Shown here one piece after another: positions 8,066-15,632 of a stretch of DNA of 64,000 nt; position 1 is the stretch's first letter; every line of letters starts with the position of its first letter. Source of the DNA: JAIBJN01 sp963775395 (GTDB taxonomy: Bacteria; Actinomycetota; Thermoleophilia; Gaiellales; Gaiellaceae). Made by a program: the position numbers and the translations under genes. The notes beneath the pieces were generated by a model. It was not told the origin of the DNA and searched no databases. It was given only the letters and a program-made list of their open reading frames with translations. The DNA is taken from assembly GCA_963775395.1 (NCBI GenBank), contig CAVZIX010000006.1, positions 62,001-126,000 on the forward strand. Reading direction: 5' to 3'.

Positions 8066-9233
8066 CTGTCCCTCCTTCGGGATTCAGTCTAGGCGGCGTC
8101 GGGAAGAGCCTGCGCCCTATGCGTTTCGACTCCTTCATGAGCACGACGCCGACGAGCGACGTGGCCAGCACGTAGAGGCCGGAGAACGCGACCAGGTCGC
8201 GTCGGGCCGATGCCCCGAGGGCCGCGTTCGTCTGCGCGACCTGGGCCAGGATGACGGTGAACTCGCCGTGCGCGACCATCGCCGAGCTGGCGTTGAAGCT
8301 CTGCCGCCGGGTGAAGCCGCCCACCCTCCCGGCGGCGTACGTCCCTCCGACCTTGCCGACGACGGTCAGGACGACGGCGAGCCCGATCAGCCAGCCGATC
8401 GACCCGAGCGCGTCCACGTCGATCGAGAGGCCGAAGACGAAGAAGAAGAGGGCGGCGAAGACATCGCGGAAGCTGAGGAAGCCCTCCTCGATCTCGGTCC
8501 GCACGGAGGTCTCCGAGAGGATGATCCCCGCCATGAGCGCGCCGATCGCCTCGGAGAGCCCCAGCTCGTGGGCGAGTGCGCTCATCCCGATCAGGAGCGC
8601 GAAGGTGAAGAGGAGGAAGAACTCGCGCGGCATCCAGTCCAGCAGCCGGTCGATCGGCCGCGCGAGCCAGCGCGAGGCGGCCAGGGACGCGGCGATGAAG
8701 CCGATCGCCTTGGCGGCGAGCTCGAGTGTCTCCGCGAGCTCGCCGCCGCCCCCGCCCGCGAAGGCGAGGACGAAGGCGATCACGATGTCCTCGACGATCA
8801 GGATGGCGAGGACGAGGTCGGTCTCGTCGTCGGCCAGCCGCCGGAAGTCGATCAGCCCCTTGACGGCCACGGCCGACGAGGAGACGTAGATCGCCCCGGC
8901 GAGGATGATCGCCGGGAACGTGAACCCGAACGCCACCACGCCCACGACCAGGCCGAGGCCGGCGTTGACGACGAAGTCGATCGTTCCCCCGATCCCGAGA
9001 TGCATGCTGCTGCGTCTGAACCGCTCCAGCGTGAACTCGAGGCCGAGGAAGAAGAGCAGGAAGATGACGCCGAGCTCGGCGACGAACTCGGTCACCTCCG
9101 ACGGCTCGATGATCGCGAGCGCCTCCGGCTCGTTCGGGCCGAGCAGGAGCCCGGCCAGGAGGTACGCGGGGATGGCGGAAAGCCCGAAGCGGCTCGCCAC
9201 GAGGCCGAGCACGGCGAGAACCGTCACCGTCAC
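8046..9233 (-). CDS. khtU: CPA2-family K+/H+ (cation/proton) antiporter, KhtU-like
   Basis: 395-residue polytopic membrane protein with about 12 hydrophobic segments and the Na+/H+ exchanger fold of KefB/KhtU (LAGLLLGPNE, ELGVIFLLFFLGLEF, LIVEDIVIAFVLAF, EIGALMAGIILSE-like). It carries no fused TrkA-N domain, consistent with a separate regulatory subunit encoded by the overlapping downstream gene. Start is GTG 9233; the first membrane helix begins at once. Likely exports K+ in exchange for protons for pH or turgor control. The gene is divergent from glpX, and the two share an 83-bp promoter region. Confidence 0.88.
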   Translation of the reverse strand: MTVTVLAVLGLVASRFGLSAIPAYLLAGLLLGPNEPEALAIIEPSEVTEFVAELGVIFLLFFLGLEFTLERFRRSSMHLGIGGTIDFVVNAGLGLVVGVVAFGFTFPAIILAGAIYVSSSAVAVKGLIDFRRLADDETDLVLAILIVEDIVIAFVLAFAGGGGGELAETLELAAKAIGFIAASLAASRWLARPIDRLLDWMPREFFLLFTFALLIGMSALAHELGLSEAIGALMAGIILSETSVRTEIEEGFLSFRDVFAALFFFVFGLSIDVDALGSIGWLIGLAVVLTVVGKVGGTYAAGRVGGFTRRQSFNASSAMVAHGEFTVILAQVAQTNAALGASARRDLVAFSGLYVLATSLVGVVLMKESKRIGRRLFPTPPRLNPEGGTDGPRAP

Positions 9234-9301
9234 GGCCAGCTGGCTGAGAGTCAGCGCCGCTCCCTTCGGTCGGTGGCCGAGATCCTAATCGGGGGGTGTC
9301 G

Positions 9302-9307
9302 TAGGAT
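9302..9307 (+). promoter_or_regulatory. -10 element of glpX, leaderless arrangement
   Basis: TAGGAT lies 9 bp before the glpX ATG, which places the expected transcription start at or within a base or two of the ATG. No Shine-Dalgarno is visible. This is the usual geometry of leaderless actinobacterial mRNAs. Confidence 0.5.
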
Positions 9308-9316
9308 GCTCCGGTC

Positions 9317-10309
9317 ATGGCCGACGGCTCCGTTCCCGACCGGAACCTCGCCCTCGAGCTTGTCCGCGTGACCGAGGCCGCAGCCCTCGGCACCGGCCGC
9401 TGGATCGGCAGGGGCGACAAGAACGCCGCCGACCAGGCGGCCGTCGACGCGATGCGGGCGATGCTCGACACCGTCTCCATGAGCGGCGTCGTCGTCATCG
9501 GCGAGGGGGAGAAGGACGAGGCGCCGATGCTCTACAACGGTGAGGAGGTCGGCAACGGCCAGGCGCCCGAGGTGGACGTCGCCGTCGACCCGCTCGAGGG
9601 CACGCGACTGACGTCGGTCGGCCAGCCGAATGCGATCGCCGTCATCGCGGTCGCCGAGCGGGGGACGATGTTCTTCCCCGGCGCGGCCGTCTACATGGAC
9701 AAGCTCGTGGGCGGTGAGGGGGTCGCAGACGTGCTCTCGATCAACGCCTCGCCCGGTGAGAACGTCCAGGCCGCGGCGAAGGCGAAGGGCGTGCGGCCGA
9801 GCGAGATCGCCGTCGTCATCCTCGACCGCGAGCGCAACCAGGGGATCATCGAGAGCGTCCGCGAGGCGGGCGCCAAGGTGAACCTCATCACGGACGGCGA
9901 CGTCGCGCCCGCGATCGCGGCCGCGCGGCCGGGCACCGGCGTCGACCTGATGATGGGGATCGGCGGGACGCCGGAAGGCGTCATCGCAGCCGCAGCGGTC
10001 AAGTCGCTGGGCGGCGTCGTCCAGGGCCGCCTCTGGCCGCGGACCGACGAGGAGCGGCAGAGCCTCGTCGACGCCGGCTACGACCCCGAGCGCGTGCTCA
10101 CGACCGACGACCTCGTAGGCGGCGACAACGTCTTCGTCGCGGCGACGGGCGTCACCGACGGCGCGCTCCTGCGGGGCGTCCGCTTCACGCCGGGAGGCGC
10201 GATGACCGACTCCATCGTCATGCGCTCACGCTCCGGCACGGTGCGCCGCATCGAGGCGCAGCATGCGCTGGACAAGCTCGAGCGCTTCTCGGGCCGCGAG
10301 TACCGCTAG
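9317..10309 (+). CDS. glpX: class II fructose-1,6-bisphosphatase (GlpX)
   Basis: Hydrolyses fructose 1,6-bisphosphate in gluconeogenesis, 330 residues. All metal and substrate motifs of GlpX are present: GRGDKNAADQAA (Asp33 equivalent), IGEGEKDEAPML (Glu57 equivalent), VDPLEGTRLT (Asp85 and Glu88 equivalents) and GIGGTPEGV (Glu213 equivalent). It is therefore the active FBPase, in contrast to the degenerate paralogue at 41.5 kb. It faces a class I aldolase gene, so the two steps from triose phosphates to fructose 6-phosphate are encoded end to end. Confidence 0.96.
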   Translation: MADGSVPDRNLALELVRVTEAAALGTGRWIGRGDKNAADQAAVDAMRAMLDTVSMSGVVVIGEGEKDEAPMLYNGEEVGNGQAPEVDVAVDPLEGTRLTSVGQPNAIAVIAVAERGTMFFPGAAVYMDKLVGGEGVADVLSINASPGENVQAAAKAKGVRPSEIAVVILDRERNQGIIESVREAGAKVNLITDGDVAPAIAAARPGTGVDLMMGIGGTPEGVIAAAAVKSLGGVVQGRLWPRTDEERQSLVDAGYDPERVLTTDDLVGGDNVFVAATGVTDGALLRGVRFTPGGAMTDSIVMRSRSGTVRRIEAQHALDKLERFSGREYR

Positions 10310-10371
10310 GCGAGGGATTGGCGGAGCGCGGCCCGACGGCATCGTCGCGTTCCGTCGAGCCCTCCTGAAAC

Positions 10372-11404
10372 CTAGGCGCCGACCGGGACCTTCTCCATGT
10401 CGGGCGTGTAGCTCCCGTCGCGCGCGGCGCCGTTCATGCGCGCGCGGTGCGCCAGCGCGTCCTGCCCGGCCTGGACATTGGCGTCGTCGCCGCGCCAGGC
10501 CTTCAGGGACGGCGCCTGGAGAGCGCGTCCGTAGGAGAAGGAGAGCTGCCAGGGATGCGTGCCCCTTGGCGTTCATCGCGTTCAGGTTCGCCGTCGCCTG
10601 TTCGTCGGACTGGCCGCCCGAGAGGAACACGATCCCCGGCACGGCCGCAGGGACGACGGTGCGGAAGCAGCGGATCGTTGCGTCGGCGACCTCGTCCGGG
10701 CTTGCCTGCTGCGAGCAGTCCTTGCCGGAGACGACCATGTTCGGCTTGAGAAGCATCCCCTCGTAGACGACGCGCTGGGAGAAGAGCTCGTTGAAGACCG
10801 CCTCGAGCGTCGCCTCCGTCACCTCGTAGCAGCGCTCGATGGTGTGGTCGCCGTCCATCAGGACCTCGGGCTCGACGATCGGGACGAGCCCGGCCTCCTG
10901 CGAGAGGACGGCGTAGCGCGCCAGCGCGTGCGCGTTGACGTGGATGCAGTACGCGCTCGGCTTCTTCTCGCCGTCGATGGTGATGACGGCGCGCCACTTG
11001 GTGAACTTGGCGCCCATCTCGCGGTACTCGTCGAGGCGCTCGCGCAGGCCGTCGAGGCCCTCGGTGACCGTCTCGCCCTCGGCGCCGGCCAGCGGCTTCG
11101 CGCCTTTGTCGACCTTGATGCCGGGGATGACGCCCGCGTCCTCGAGCACCTTCGTGAACGGCACGCCGTCCTTGCCCGACTGGCGGATGGTCTCGTCGTA
11201 GAGAATGACGCCGGAGATGTGGTCGCCCAGGCCGGCCGTCGTGAAGAGCATCTCCCGGTAATCCCTGCGCTTGTCCTCGGTGGACTCGACCTCGATCGAC
11301 TTGAGGCGCTTCTCGATCGTCCCCGTGCTCTCGTCCGCGGCCAGGATGCCCTTCCCCGGGGCAACAAGCGCGTTCGCGGTCGCTTCCAGCGTTTCCTTCG
11401 CCAT
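10372..11404 (-). pseudogene. fda: class I fructose-bisphosphate aldolase, frameshifted near C terminus
   Basis: Eukaryote-like class I aldolase. The main frame carries GKGILAADESTGTIEKRL, GVILYDETIRQ and the Schiff-base lysine segment GMLLKPNMV, then LSGGQSDEQATANLNAMNAKG. Right after this the frame is lost. The family ending (HPWQLSFSYGRALQAPSLK through MEKVPVGA and a stop at 10372-10374) continues in the next frame. Removing one C from the CCCC run at 10562-10565 restores a full-length protein. ATG 11404 follows AAGGAG. All seen catalytic residues lie before the shift, but the C-terminal tail is normally needed for activity. Sequencing error or recent inactivation; cannot be decided here. 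Confidence 0.9.
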
Positions 11405-11413
11405 CACCAGCTC

Positions 11414-11434
11414 CTTCCCAGGTTCTCTGGGAAG
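11414..11434 (-). promoter_or_regulatory. leader hairpin overlapping the fda ribosome-binding site
   Basis: A perfect 8-bp inverted repeat (CTTCCCAG, 5-nt loop, CTGGGAAG) sits in the fda leader. On the coding strand its 3' arm runs into the Shine-Dalgarno AAGGAG (11411-11416), so folding would hide half of the site. Possible translational control element. Confidence 0.4.
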
Positions 11435-11456
11435 AAGTATTCCATCACCCTGAACG

Positions 11457-11482
11457 AAGGGGCCCGGGCGACCGGGCCCCTT
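11457..11482 (-). terminator. strong hairpin terminator after flp pilin gene
   Basis: Perfect 11-bp stem AAGGGGCCCGG, loop GCGA, CCGGGCCCCTT, 22 bp past the pilin stop in the direction of transcription. The flanking AA/TT pairs make it usable on both strands; it separates the pilin gene from fda. Confidence 0.7.
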
Positions 11483-11504
11483 CGGTTGCTGCCAGGCTCG
11501 AGGG

Positions 11505-11663
11505 CTAGGTCAGGAACCCGATGAGCGTCGTGATGCGATCGACGATCGGGTCGAGAAGCGACGTGAAGAGCAGCACGAGGACGGGGGTGATGACCCCGAG
11601 AATGACGGCGTACTCGGCCATCGTCTGTCCTGCTTCACGGCGGATCGCCTGTCGTGCGGTCAC
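11505..11663 (-). CDS. Flp/Fap-type pilin (class IVb prepilin)
   Basis: Tiny prepilin of 52 residues. A basic leader is followed by the Flp signature GQTMAEYAVILGVITPVLVL, in which Glu and Tyr lie in the first turn of the hydrophobic helix, and then a short C terminus. Such proteins are processed by a prepilin peptidase and assembled by Tad machinery. GTG 11663 is chosen because a full AGGAGGT precedes it by 6 bp; the frame is open further upstream without conservation. No tad genes lie in the window, so the pilin is detached from its assembly locus. Confidence 0.85.
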   Translation of the reverse strand: MTARQAIRREAGQTMAEYAVILGVITPVLVLLFTSLLDPIVDRITTLIGFLT

Positions 11664-11818
11664 TGCGACACCTCCTGCGGACGTTAAGCGGAGGCCGCGC
11701 CGCTCAGTCCGAGTTATGGTCACATCGTCGTCAACGGCTCGGCGTTCGACCATCCCCCCGACGAGTCATTCCGACAGTCGGGCCTGCGAGGGCCCGGTGG
11801 TATCGTTGGCGCCCTCAG

Positions 11819-11891
11819 GCGGACGTAGCTCAGCTGGTAGAGCATTGGCTTCCCAAGCCAAGGGTCGCGGGTTCGAGCCCCGTCGTCCGCT
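11819..11891 (+). tRNA. tRNA-Gly (anticodon CCC)
   Basis: Full cloverleaf: acceptor arms GCGGACG and CGTCCGC pair over 7 bp, the D arm is AGCTCAGCTGGTAGAGC, the anticodon arm is TTGGC-TTCCCAA-GCCAA with anticodon CCC, and the T arm is CGGGTTCGAGCCCCG with the invariant GTTCGAG. Discriminator base T; the CCA end is not encoded. It decodes GGG. Confidence 0.95.
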
Positions 11892-11894
11892 TCC

Positions 11895-11930
11895 GCCTCG
11901 ACGGGGCGGCGAAGCCGCCTAGGTCGAGGC
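11895..11930 (+). terminator. terminator hairpin behind tRNA-Gly
   Basis: GCCTCGAC pairs with GTCGAGGC, and inside it GGCGGC pairs with GCCGCC around a GAA loop. This forms one long interrupted stem 3 bases after the tRNA. There is no T tract. It also lies 23 bp beyond the stop of the convergent tail-collar gene and could serve both. Confidence 0.6.
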
Positions 11931-11953
11931 AATCGGTTACAGGTCTTTTCTGG

Positions 11954-12457
11954 TCAGCTCTGCGCGGGGAAGATCCCCTGAAGCGCGATGATGTAGTTCA
12001 GGCTCAGGTAGGGCTGCCGGTTCTCGTGTCCCTCGCCGCCGCCCGTCAGGCCGATCATCGCGGCTTTCATGCGGACGTTTCGTTGCCCGGCGTAGGCGCC
12101 TCCGCCGGCTGGATAGGCCGTCGCCGGGCTCTTCGACGTGGCGGCGGCGCTGCTGGCGTTGACGGGGTGGGAGTGTCCCGGAAGCTGGCCCGTGGTCAGC
12201 TCGACCGTTTCCTGGCCGCCCGTCGCTCCGAGCGGGTAGTCCGATCCGTCGGGGGGCTGGCCGGCGCCGATCGGAATGCGTCCGCGCAGGTCAGGGAGGG
12301 CGAACGTCGTCCGTCCGTCTCCGCCGTACGTCGTCCCGAGCAGGGCGAAGAGCGCCTGATTCTGGTTGATCGGCAGCATCTGGCCTGCGCAGATCGCCCA
12401 GCCCTTGGGAGCGAAGTTGAAGGGAACGAGTCGGATCTCACCGATGAACGGATCCAT
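11954..12457 (-). CDS. phage tail collar domain protein (microcystin-dependent protein family)
   Basis: 167-residue protein with the tail collar fold: DPFIGEIRLVPFNFAPKGWA at the N terminus, then CAGQMLPINQNQALFALLG, TTFALPDLRGRIPIGAG and GQLPGHSHPV. The family includes phage tail fibre tips, and bacterial MdpB-like proteins often occur in tandem sets; function of the latter is unclear. ATG 12457 is preceded by GGGAGG. No phage structural or integrase genes are nearby, so it is an isolated chromosomal member. Confidence 0.85.
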   Translation of the reverse strand: MDPFIGEIRLVPFNFAPKGWAICAGQMLPINQNQALFALLGTTYGGDGRTTFALPDLRGRIPIGAGQPPDGSDYPLGATGGQETVELTTGQLPGHSHPVNASSAAATSKSPATAYPAGGGAYAGQRNVRMKAAMIGLTGGGEGHENRQPYLSLNYIIALQGIFPAQS

Positions 12458-12573
12458 GTCGAGCCTCCCGAATCGCTGTTGGCGGCCTCTGGCCGCAGTG
12501 GACGACCGAAAGTGTCCCAGCATGGGACAGTCGCCGAGCGCATGGACGACGTCGGTCGCTCACAATCCGGCGG

Positions 12574-13617
12574 ATGGCGGGCGACCTCCGAAGGAGAGTC
12601 TCGAAGCGGCACGTCCTCGGGGGCGGCGTCGCTGTTGCCGTCGTCGTAGCGACCTTCTTCTTCGTCCTCCCGCGCATCGCCGACTACCGGGATGTCTGGG
12701 GCGCCGTGAAGACGCTGTCGTGGACGGATGTCGCTCTCCTGGTCGGAGCAACGCTGCTGAACCTCGTCACGTTCGCGCCGCCCTGGATGGCGGCGCTGCC
12801 GGGCCTCCGCTTCCGCCAGGCGTTTGTCGTCACCCAGGCCTCGACGGCATCGACCTACGTCGCTCCTGCAGGGATCGCCGTCGGGATGGCACTGTCGTTC
12901 GCGATGCTCCGCGCCTGGGGCTTCGCGAGCTCGGCGGTCGGCCTGGCGGTGGCGGTGACCGGTGTCTGGAACCAGCTCGCGATGCTGGCCTTCCCGACGG
13001 TCGCGCTCGCGCTCCTGGCCCTGAGCGGCGACGCTCACACCGCCCTCGACACGGTCGCCGCCGTCGGCCTCGCGATCCTCGTCGTCGTCGTGGCGGGCTT
13101 CGCGGCCGGCCTGAGCAGTCCCCGGCTCGCGCGCCGGATCGGCGACCTCGCGGCCCGGATCGTCTCCCGGGGGCTGCGCTTGATCCGAAAGGAGCCGGTG
13201 GGCTGGGACGGGCAGGCGTTCGTCTACTTTCGCGCCCGGACGAATCGGCTCCTCGGAGCTCGCTGGCACGTGCTCACGCTGGCGACGCTCGCCGGGCAGC
13301 TCACCGTCTTTCTCGTCCTGCTGGTCTCACTCCGCGTTCTCGGTGTCTCCGGGAGCGAGGTGAGCGCGGTCGAAGCCTTTGCCGCCTGGTCCCTCGTACG
13401 ACTCCTCGGCTCGATCCCGATCACACCAGGCGGGCTCGGGGTCGTCGAGCTGGGGCTCACGACAGCGCTCGTGGGCTTCGGGGGCGACCAGGTGGAAGTC
13501 GTCGCTGCGGTGCTCGTCTATCGCGTGATGACGGCCGTGCCCACGCTGGTGATCGGCCTGCTCGCCGGGGTGACCTGGAAGCGGAATCGCCCGGCGTCTC
13601 TCCCGACCGACGATTGA
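12574..13617 (+). CDS. lysylphosphatidylglycerol synthase TM-region (UPF0104/AglD) protein
   Basis: 347-residue integral membrane protein with about eight hydrophobic helices. The family signature SIPITPGGLGVVELGL lies near residue 275, and VTQASTASTYVAPAGIAVG near residue 85. It matches the membrane-flippase half of MprF without the catalytic GNAT-like half. Members are proposed lipid or glycolipid flippases or transferases; the substrate here is unknown. It precedes a KAP NTPase gene by 40 bp on the same strand. Confidence 0.82.
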   Translation: MAGDLRRRVSKRHVLGGGVAVAVVVATFFFVLPRIADYRDVWGAVKTLSWTDVALLVGATLLNLVTFAPPWMAALPGLRFRQAFVVTQASTASTYVAPAGIAVGMALSFAMLRAWGFASSAVGLAVAVTGVWNQLAMLAFPTVALALLALSGDAHTALDTVAAVGLAILVVVVAGFAAGLSSPRLARRIGDLAARIVSRGLRLIRKEPVGWDGQAFVYFRARTNRLLGARWHVLTLATLAGQLTVFLVLLVSLRVLGVSGSEVSAVEAFAAWSLVRLLGSIPITPGGLGVVELGLTTALVGFGGDQVEVVAAVLVYRVMTAVPTLVIGLLAGVTWKRNRPASLPTDD

Positions 13618-13657
13618 CTTAGTACAGACCGCTCGCCACACTCGGCACGAGGACGCC

Positions 13658-15589
13658 GTGGCACAAGACGCGGTCAAGGCCTCGTCGGCCGTCAAGCAGG
13701 GACCATCGGCAGGGCCCGAGGACCTCGTTTCCGGGCTCGCCCCGCCGTCGTTGCGCATGCTCGCCGACCGTCCGCTCGACGACGAGCGGGAGGATCGACT
13801 CGGCTTCACGGTCTACGCCCAGGCGCTCGCCGAGCTGATCGACCATCCGGGCACGCACACGCCGCTGACGATCGCGCTCAGCGCGCCGTGGGGCGCGGGC
13901 AAGACGTCGCTGGCGCGGCTCGTTGCCTACCGGCTTGCCCAGTGGCGGAGGGAGTGGGGCCAGCCCCCGCACATCGTGTGCTGGTTCAACGCCTGGGCGC
14001 ACGACGATGCGACCCACCTCGGCGCCGCGTTCGCGGCCGACGTGGCGCGCACCGTCGACCGTGAGCGGTCGTGGTGGCGGCGCCTCCGTCTGCCCCTCCC
14101 GGCTGCGATGCTGTCTCCTCGCGATCGTTGGCGGCGTCGGGTCTTGATCGGCCTGGCCACGCTGGCCGTCGCGGTCGGGCTCGCGTTCGTCCCCCCGGTG
14201 CGCAGCCTGTTCGAGGACCAGCCGGGGGCGGATCTCGACGCGGCGTTCGGCGCCCGCGTCGGAGCGATCGCATTCTTCCTGGCGGTGGTTCTCGCTGTCT
14301 GGAAGTACGTCCTCGCCGCGGCGGAGCGAGCCGCGCATTTCATCGACGACCCGGGCTCGGAGGCGGCCCGAGGCTCAATGAAGGAGGTGAGCGACGAGCT
14401 CGGTCGCCTGATCCGCGACGCCACGCGCGGGCGCCGCAAGCTAGTGGTCTTTGTCGACGATCTCGAACGCTGCCGTCCGCCACGGGCGCTCGAGGTCTGC
14501 GAGGCGGCCGGCAACCTGCTCGCCCACCCGGACGTCGTGACCGTGCTGATCGCCGACATGCGAGTCGTTGCCTCCTCAGCTGAGCTGAAGTACCGGCAGC
14601 TCGAGTCCGGCGACGACGAGCCGGGGCATGCGCCGGGTGCGTACGGCCGGCTCTACCTCCAGAAGATCGTGCAGATCCAGTTCGACCTACCACCGGCGAC
14701 GGAGGAGCGCGTGCGCGAGATGCTGGTCTCGGAGGCCCGATCGGAGCCGGCTCTTCACGGCGCACTCGGTGCGGCGCCTCCGCGGGAGCGCGGTCGCCTC
14801 GGTCGATTCGTCGACATCGGCTTGCCGGTGCTCGGGCTCGTGATTCCGCTGATCGCCGGTATCTACTTCGCGATCAACCCGCCGGCGGCGAGCGACGATC
14901 GGGGAAGCGCGTTCTTGTCCGGCTTCTTCGGCGCCGTGGTGGCCCTTTTCCTCGTCGGCGCGGTCGGTAAGGCGGCAATCCGACTCGGAGTCCGCGGGTT
15001 CAAATCGATCCAGTCTCGTCGGGCTGCACGGCGCCTGCGGGCGATCGACGAGTCGATTACGAAGCATGCGAAGAACGAATCGGCCGACCCGGCCTCGGTC
15101 GAGTTTCTCGTCAACTATGAGAACAAGATCGCGGACGACTCTCCCGAGGCGAAGCTCGTCGCAGACCGAGTCGCCCGCTACTTCACTCACGAGTCGCCGC
15201 TGAAGGACGAAGCCGAGGCCGAGATCGTCCACTTCCTGCCGCTGATTCCCAGGAGTGCGAAGCGCATGATGAATCACCTGAGACTCCGGCTGTACGTCGG
15301 CATTCGACGCGACATGCTCGGCGCCGACTCCGGGCTCACTCCTCGTCACCTCGGAAAATGGGTCGTGCTGGAGGAGCGGTGGCCCGAGCTCGTTCGAGGG
15401 CTGGTCGCGAGGCCGGACAAGCTGACGCAGCTGGAGCAGGCCGGCGAGCTCGGCGCGCTGGCCGCGAAGCTCGATGAGCTCGATCTCGAAGCCGAGGCGT
15501 CGGACGATCTCCTCGATTTCGTCCGCGCCGAGCCCAGGCTCGGAGCGGTCGCCGAGCAGCTGATCTTCCTCGAGCCCGCCCGCTCCTAG
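13658..15589 (+). CDS. KAP family P-loop NTPase with membrane insertions
   Basis: 643-residue KAP NTPase. The lead LGFTVYAQALAELI is followed by Walker A in SAPWGAGKTSLARL near residue 80, CWFNAWAH, and Walker B LVVFVDDLERC near residue 265. Two hydrophobic hairpins are inserted, around residues 165-225 and 385-440, as is typical of KAP ATPases, so the NTPase is tethered to the membrane inner face. Bacterial members include phage-exclusion protein PifA and defence-linked proteins, but many have no known role. GTG start. A defence function is only a possibility here, since no effector gene lies adjacent. Confidence 0.82.
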   Translation: MAQDAVKASSAVKQGPSAGPEDLVSGLAPPSLRMLADRPLDDEREDRLGFTVYAQALAELIDHPGTHTPLTIALSAPWGAGKTSLARLVAYRLAQWRREWGQPPHIVCWFNAWAHDDATHLGAAFAADVARTVDRERSWWRRLRLPLPAAMLSPRDRWRRRVLIGLATLAVAVGLAFVPPVRSLFEDQPGADLDAAFGARVGAIAFFLAVVLAVWKYVLAAAERAAHFIDDPGSEAARGSMKEVSDELGRLIRDATRGRRKLVVFVDDLERCRPPRALEVCEAAGNLLAHPDVVTVLIADMRVVASSAELKYRQLESGDDEPGHAPGAYGRLYLQKIVQIQFDLPPATEERVREMLVSEARSEPALHGALGAAPPRERGRLGRFVDIGLPVLGLVIPLIAGIYFAINPPAASDDRGSAFLSGFFGAVVALFLVGAVGKAAIRLGVRGFKSIQSRRAARRLRAIDESITKHAKNESADPASVEFLVNYENKIADDSPEAKLVADRVARYFTHESPLKDEAEAEIVHFLPLIPRSAKRMMNHLRLRLYVGIRRDMLGADSGLTPRHLGKWVVLEERWPELVRGLVARPDKLTQLEQAGELGALAAKLDELDLEAEASDDLLDFVRAEPRLGAVAEQLIFLEPARS

Positions 15590-15632
15590 TGTCGCCCGTG
15601 CCGCCGTCCGCCCGCAGGACGAGACTTCGTTC

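Noticed and set aside
11457..11482. The 26-bp palindrome near fda as an operator
   Set aside because: The 4-base GCGA loop and the position just past the pilin stop fit a terminator hairpin better.
11819..12540. tRNA-Gly as an integration site
   Set aside because: No second copy of the tRNA 3' end, no integrase and no change in base composition was seen downstream.
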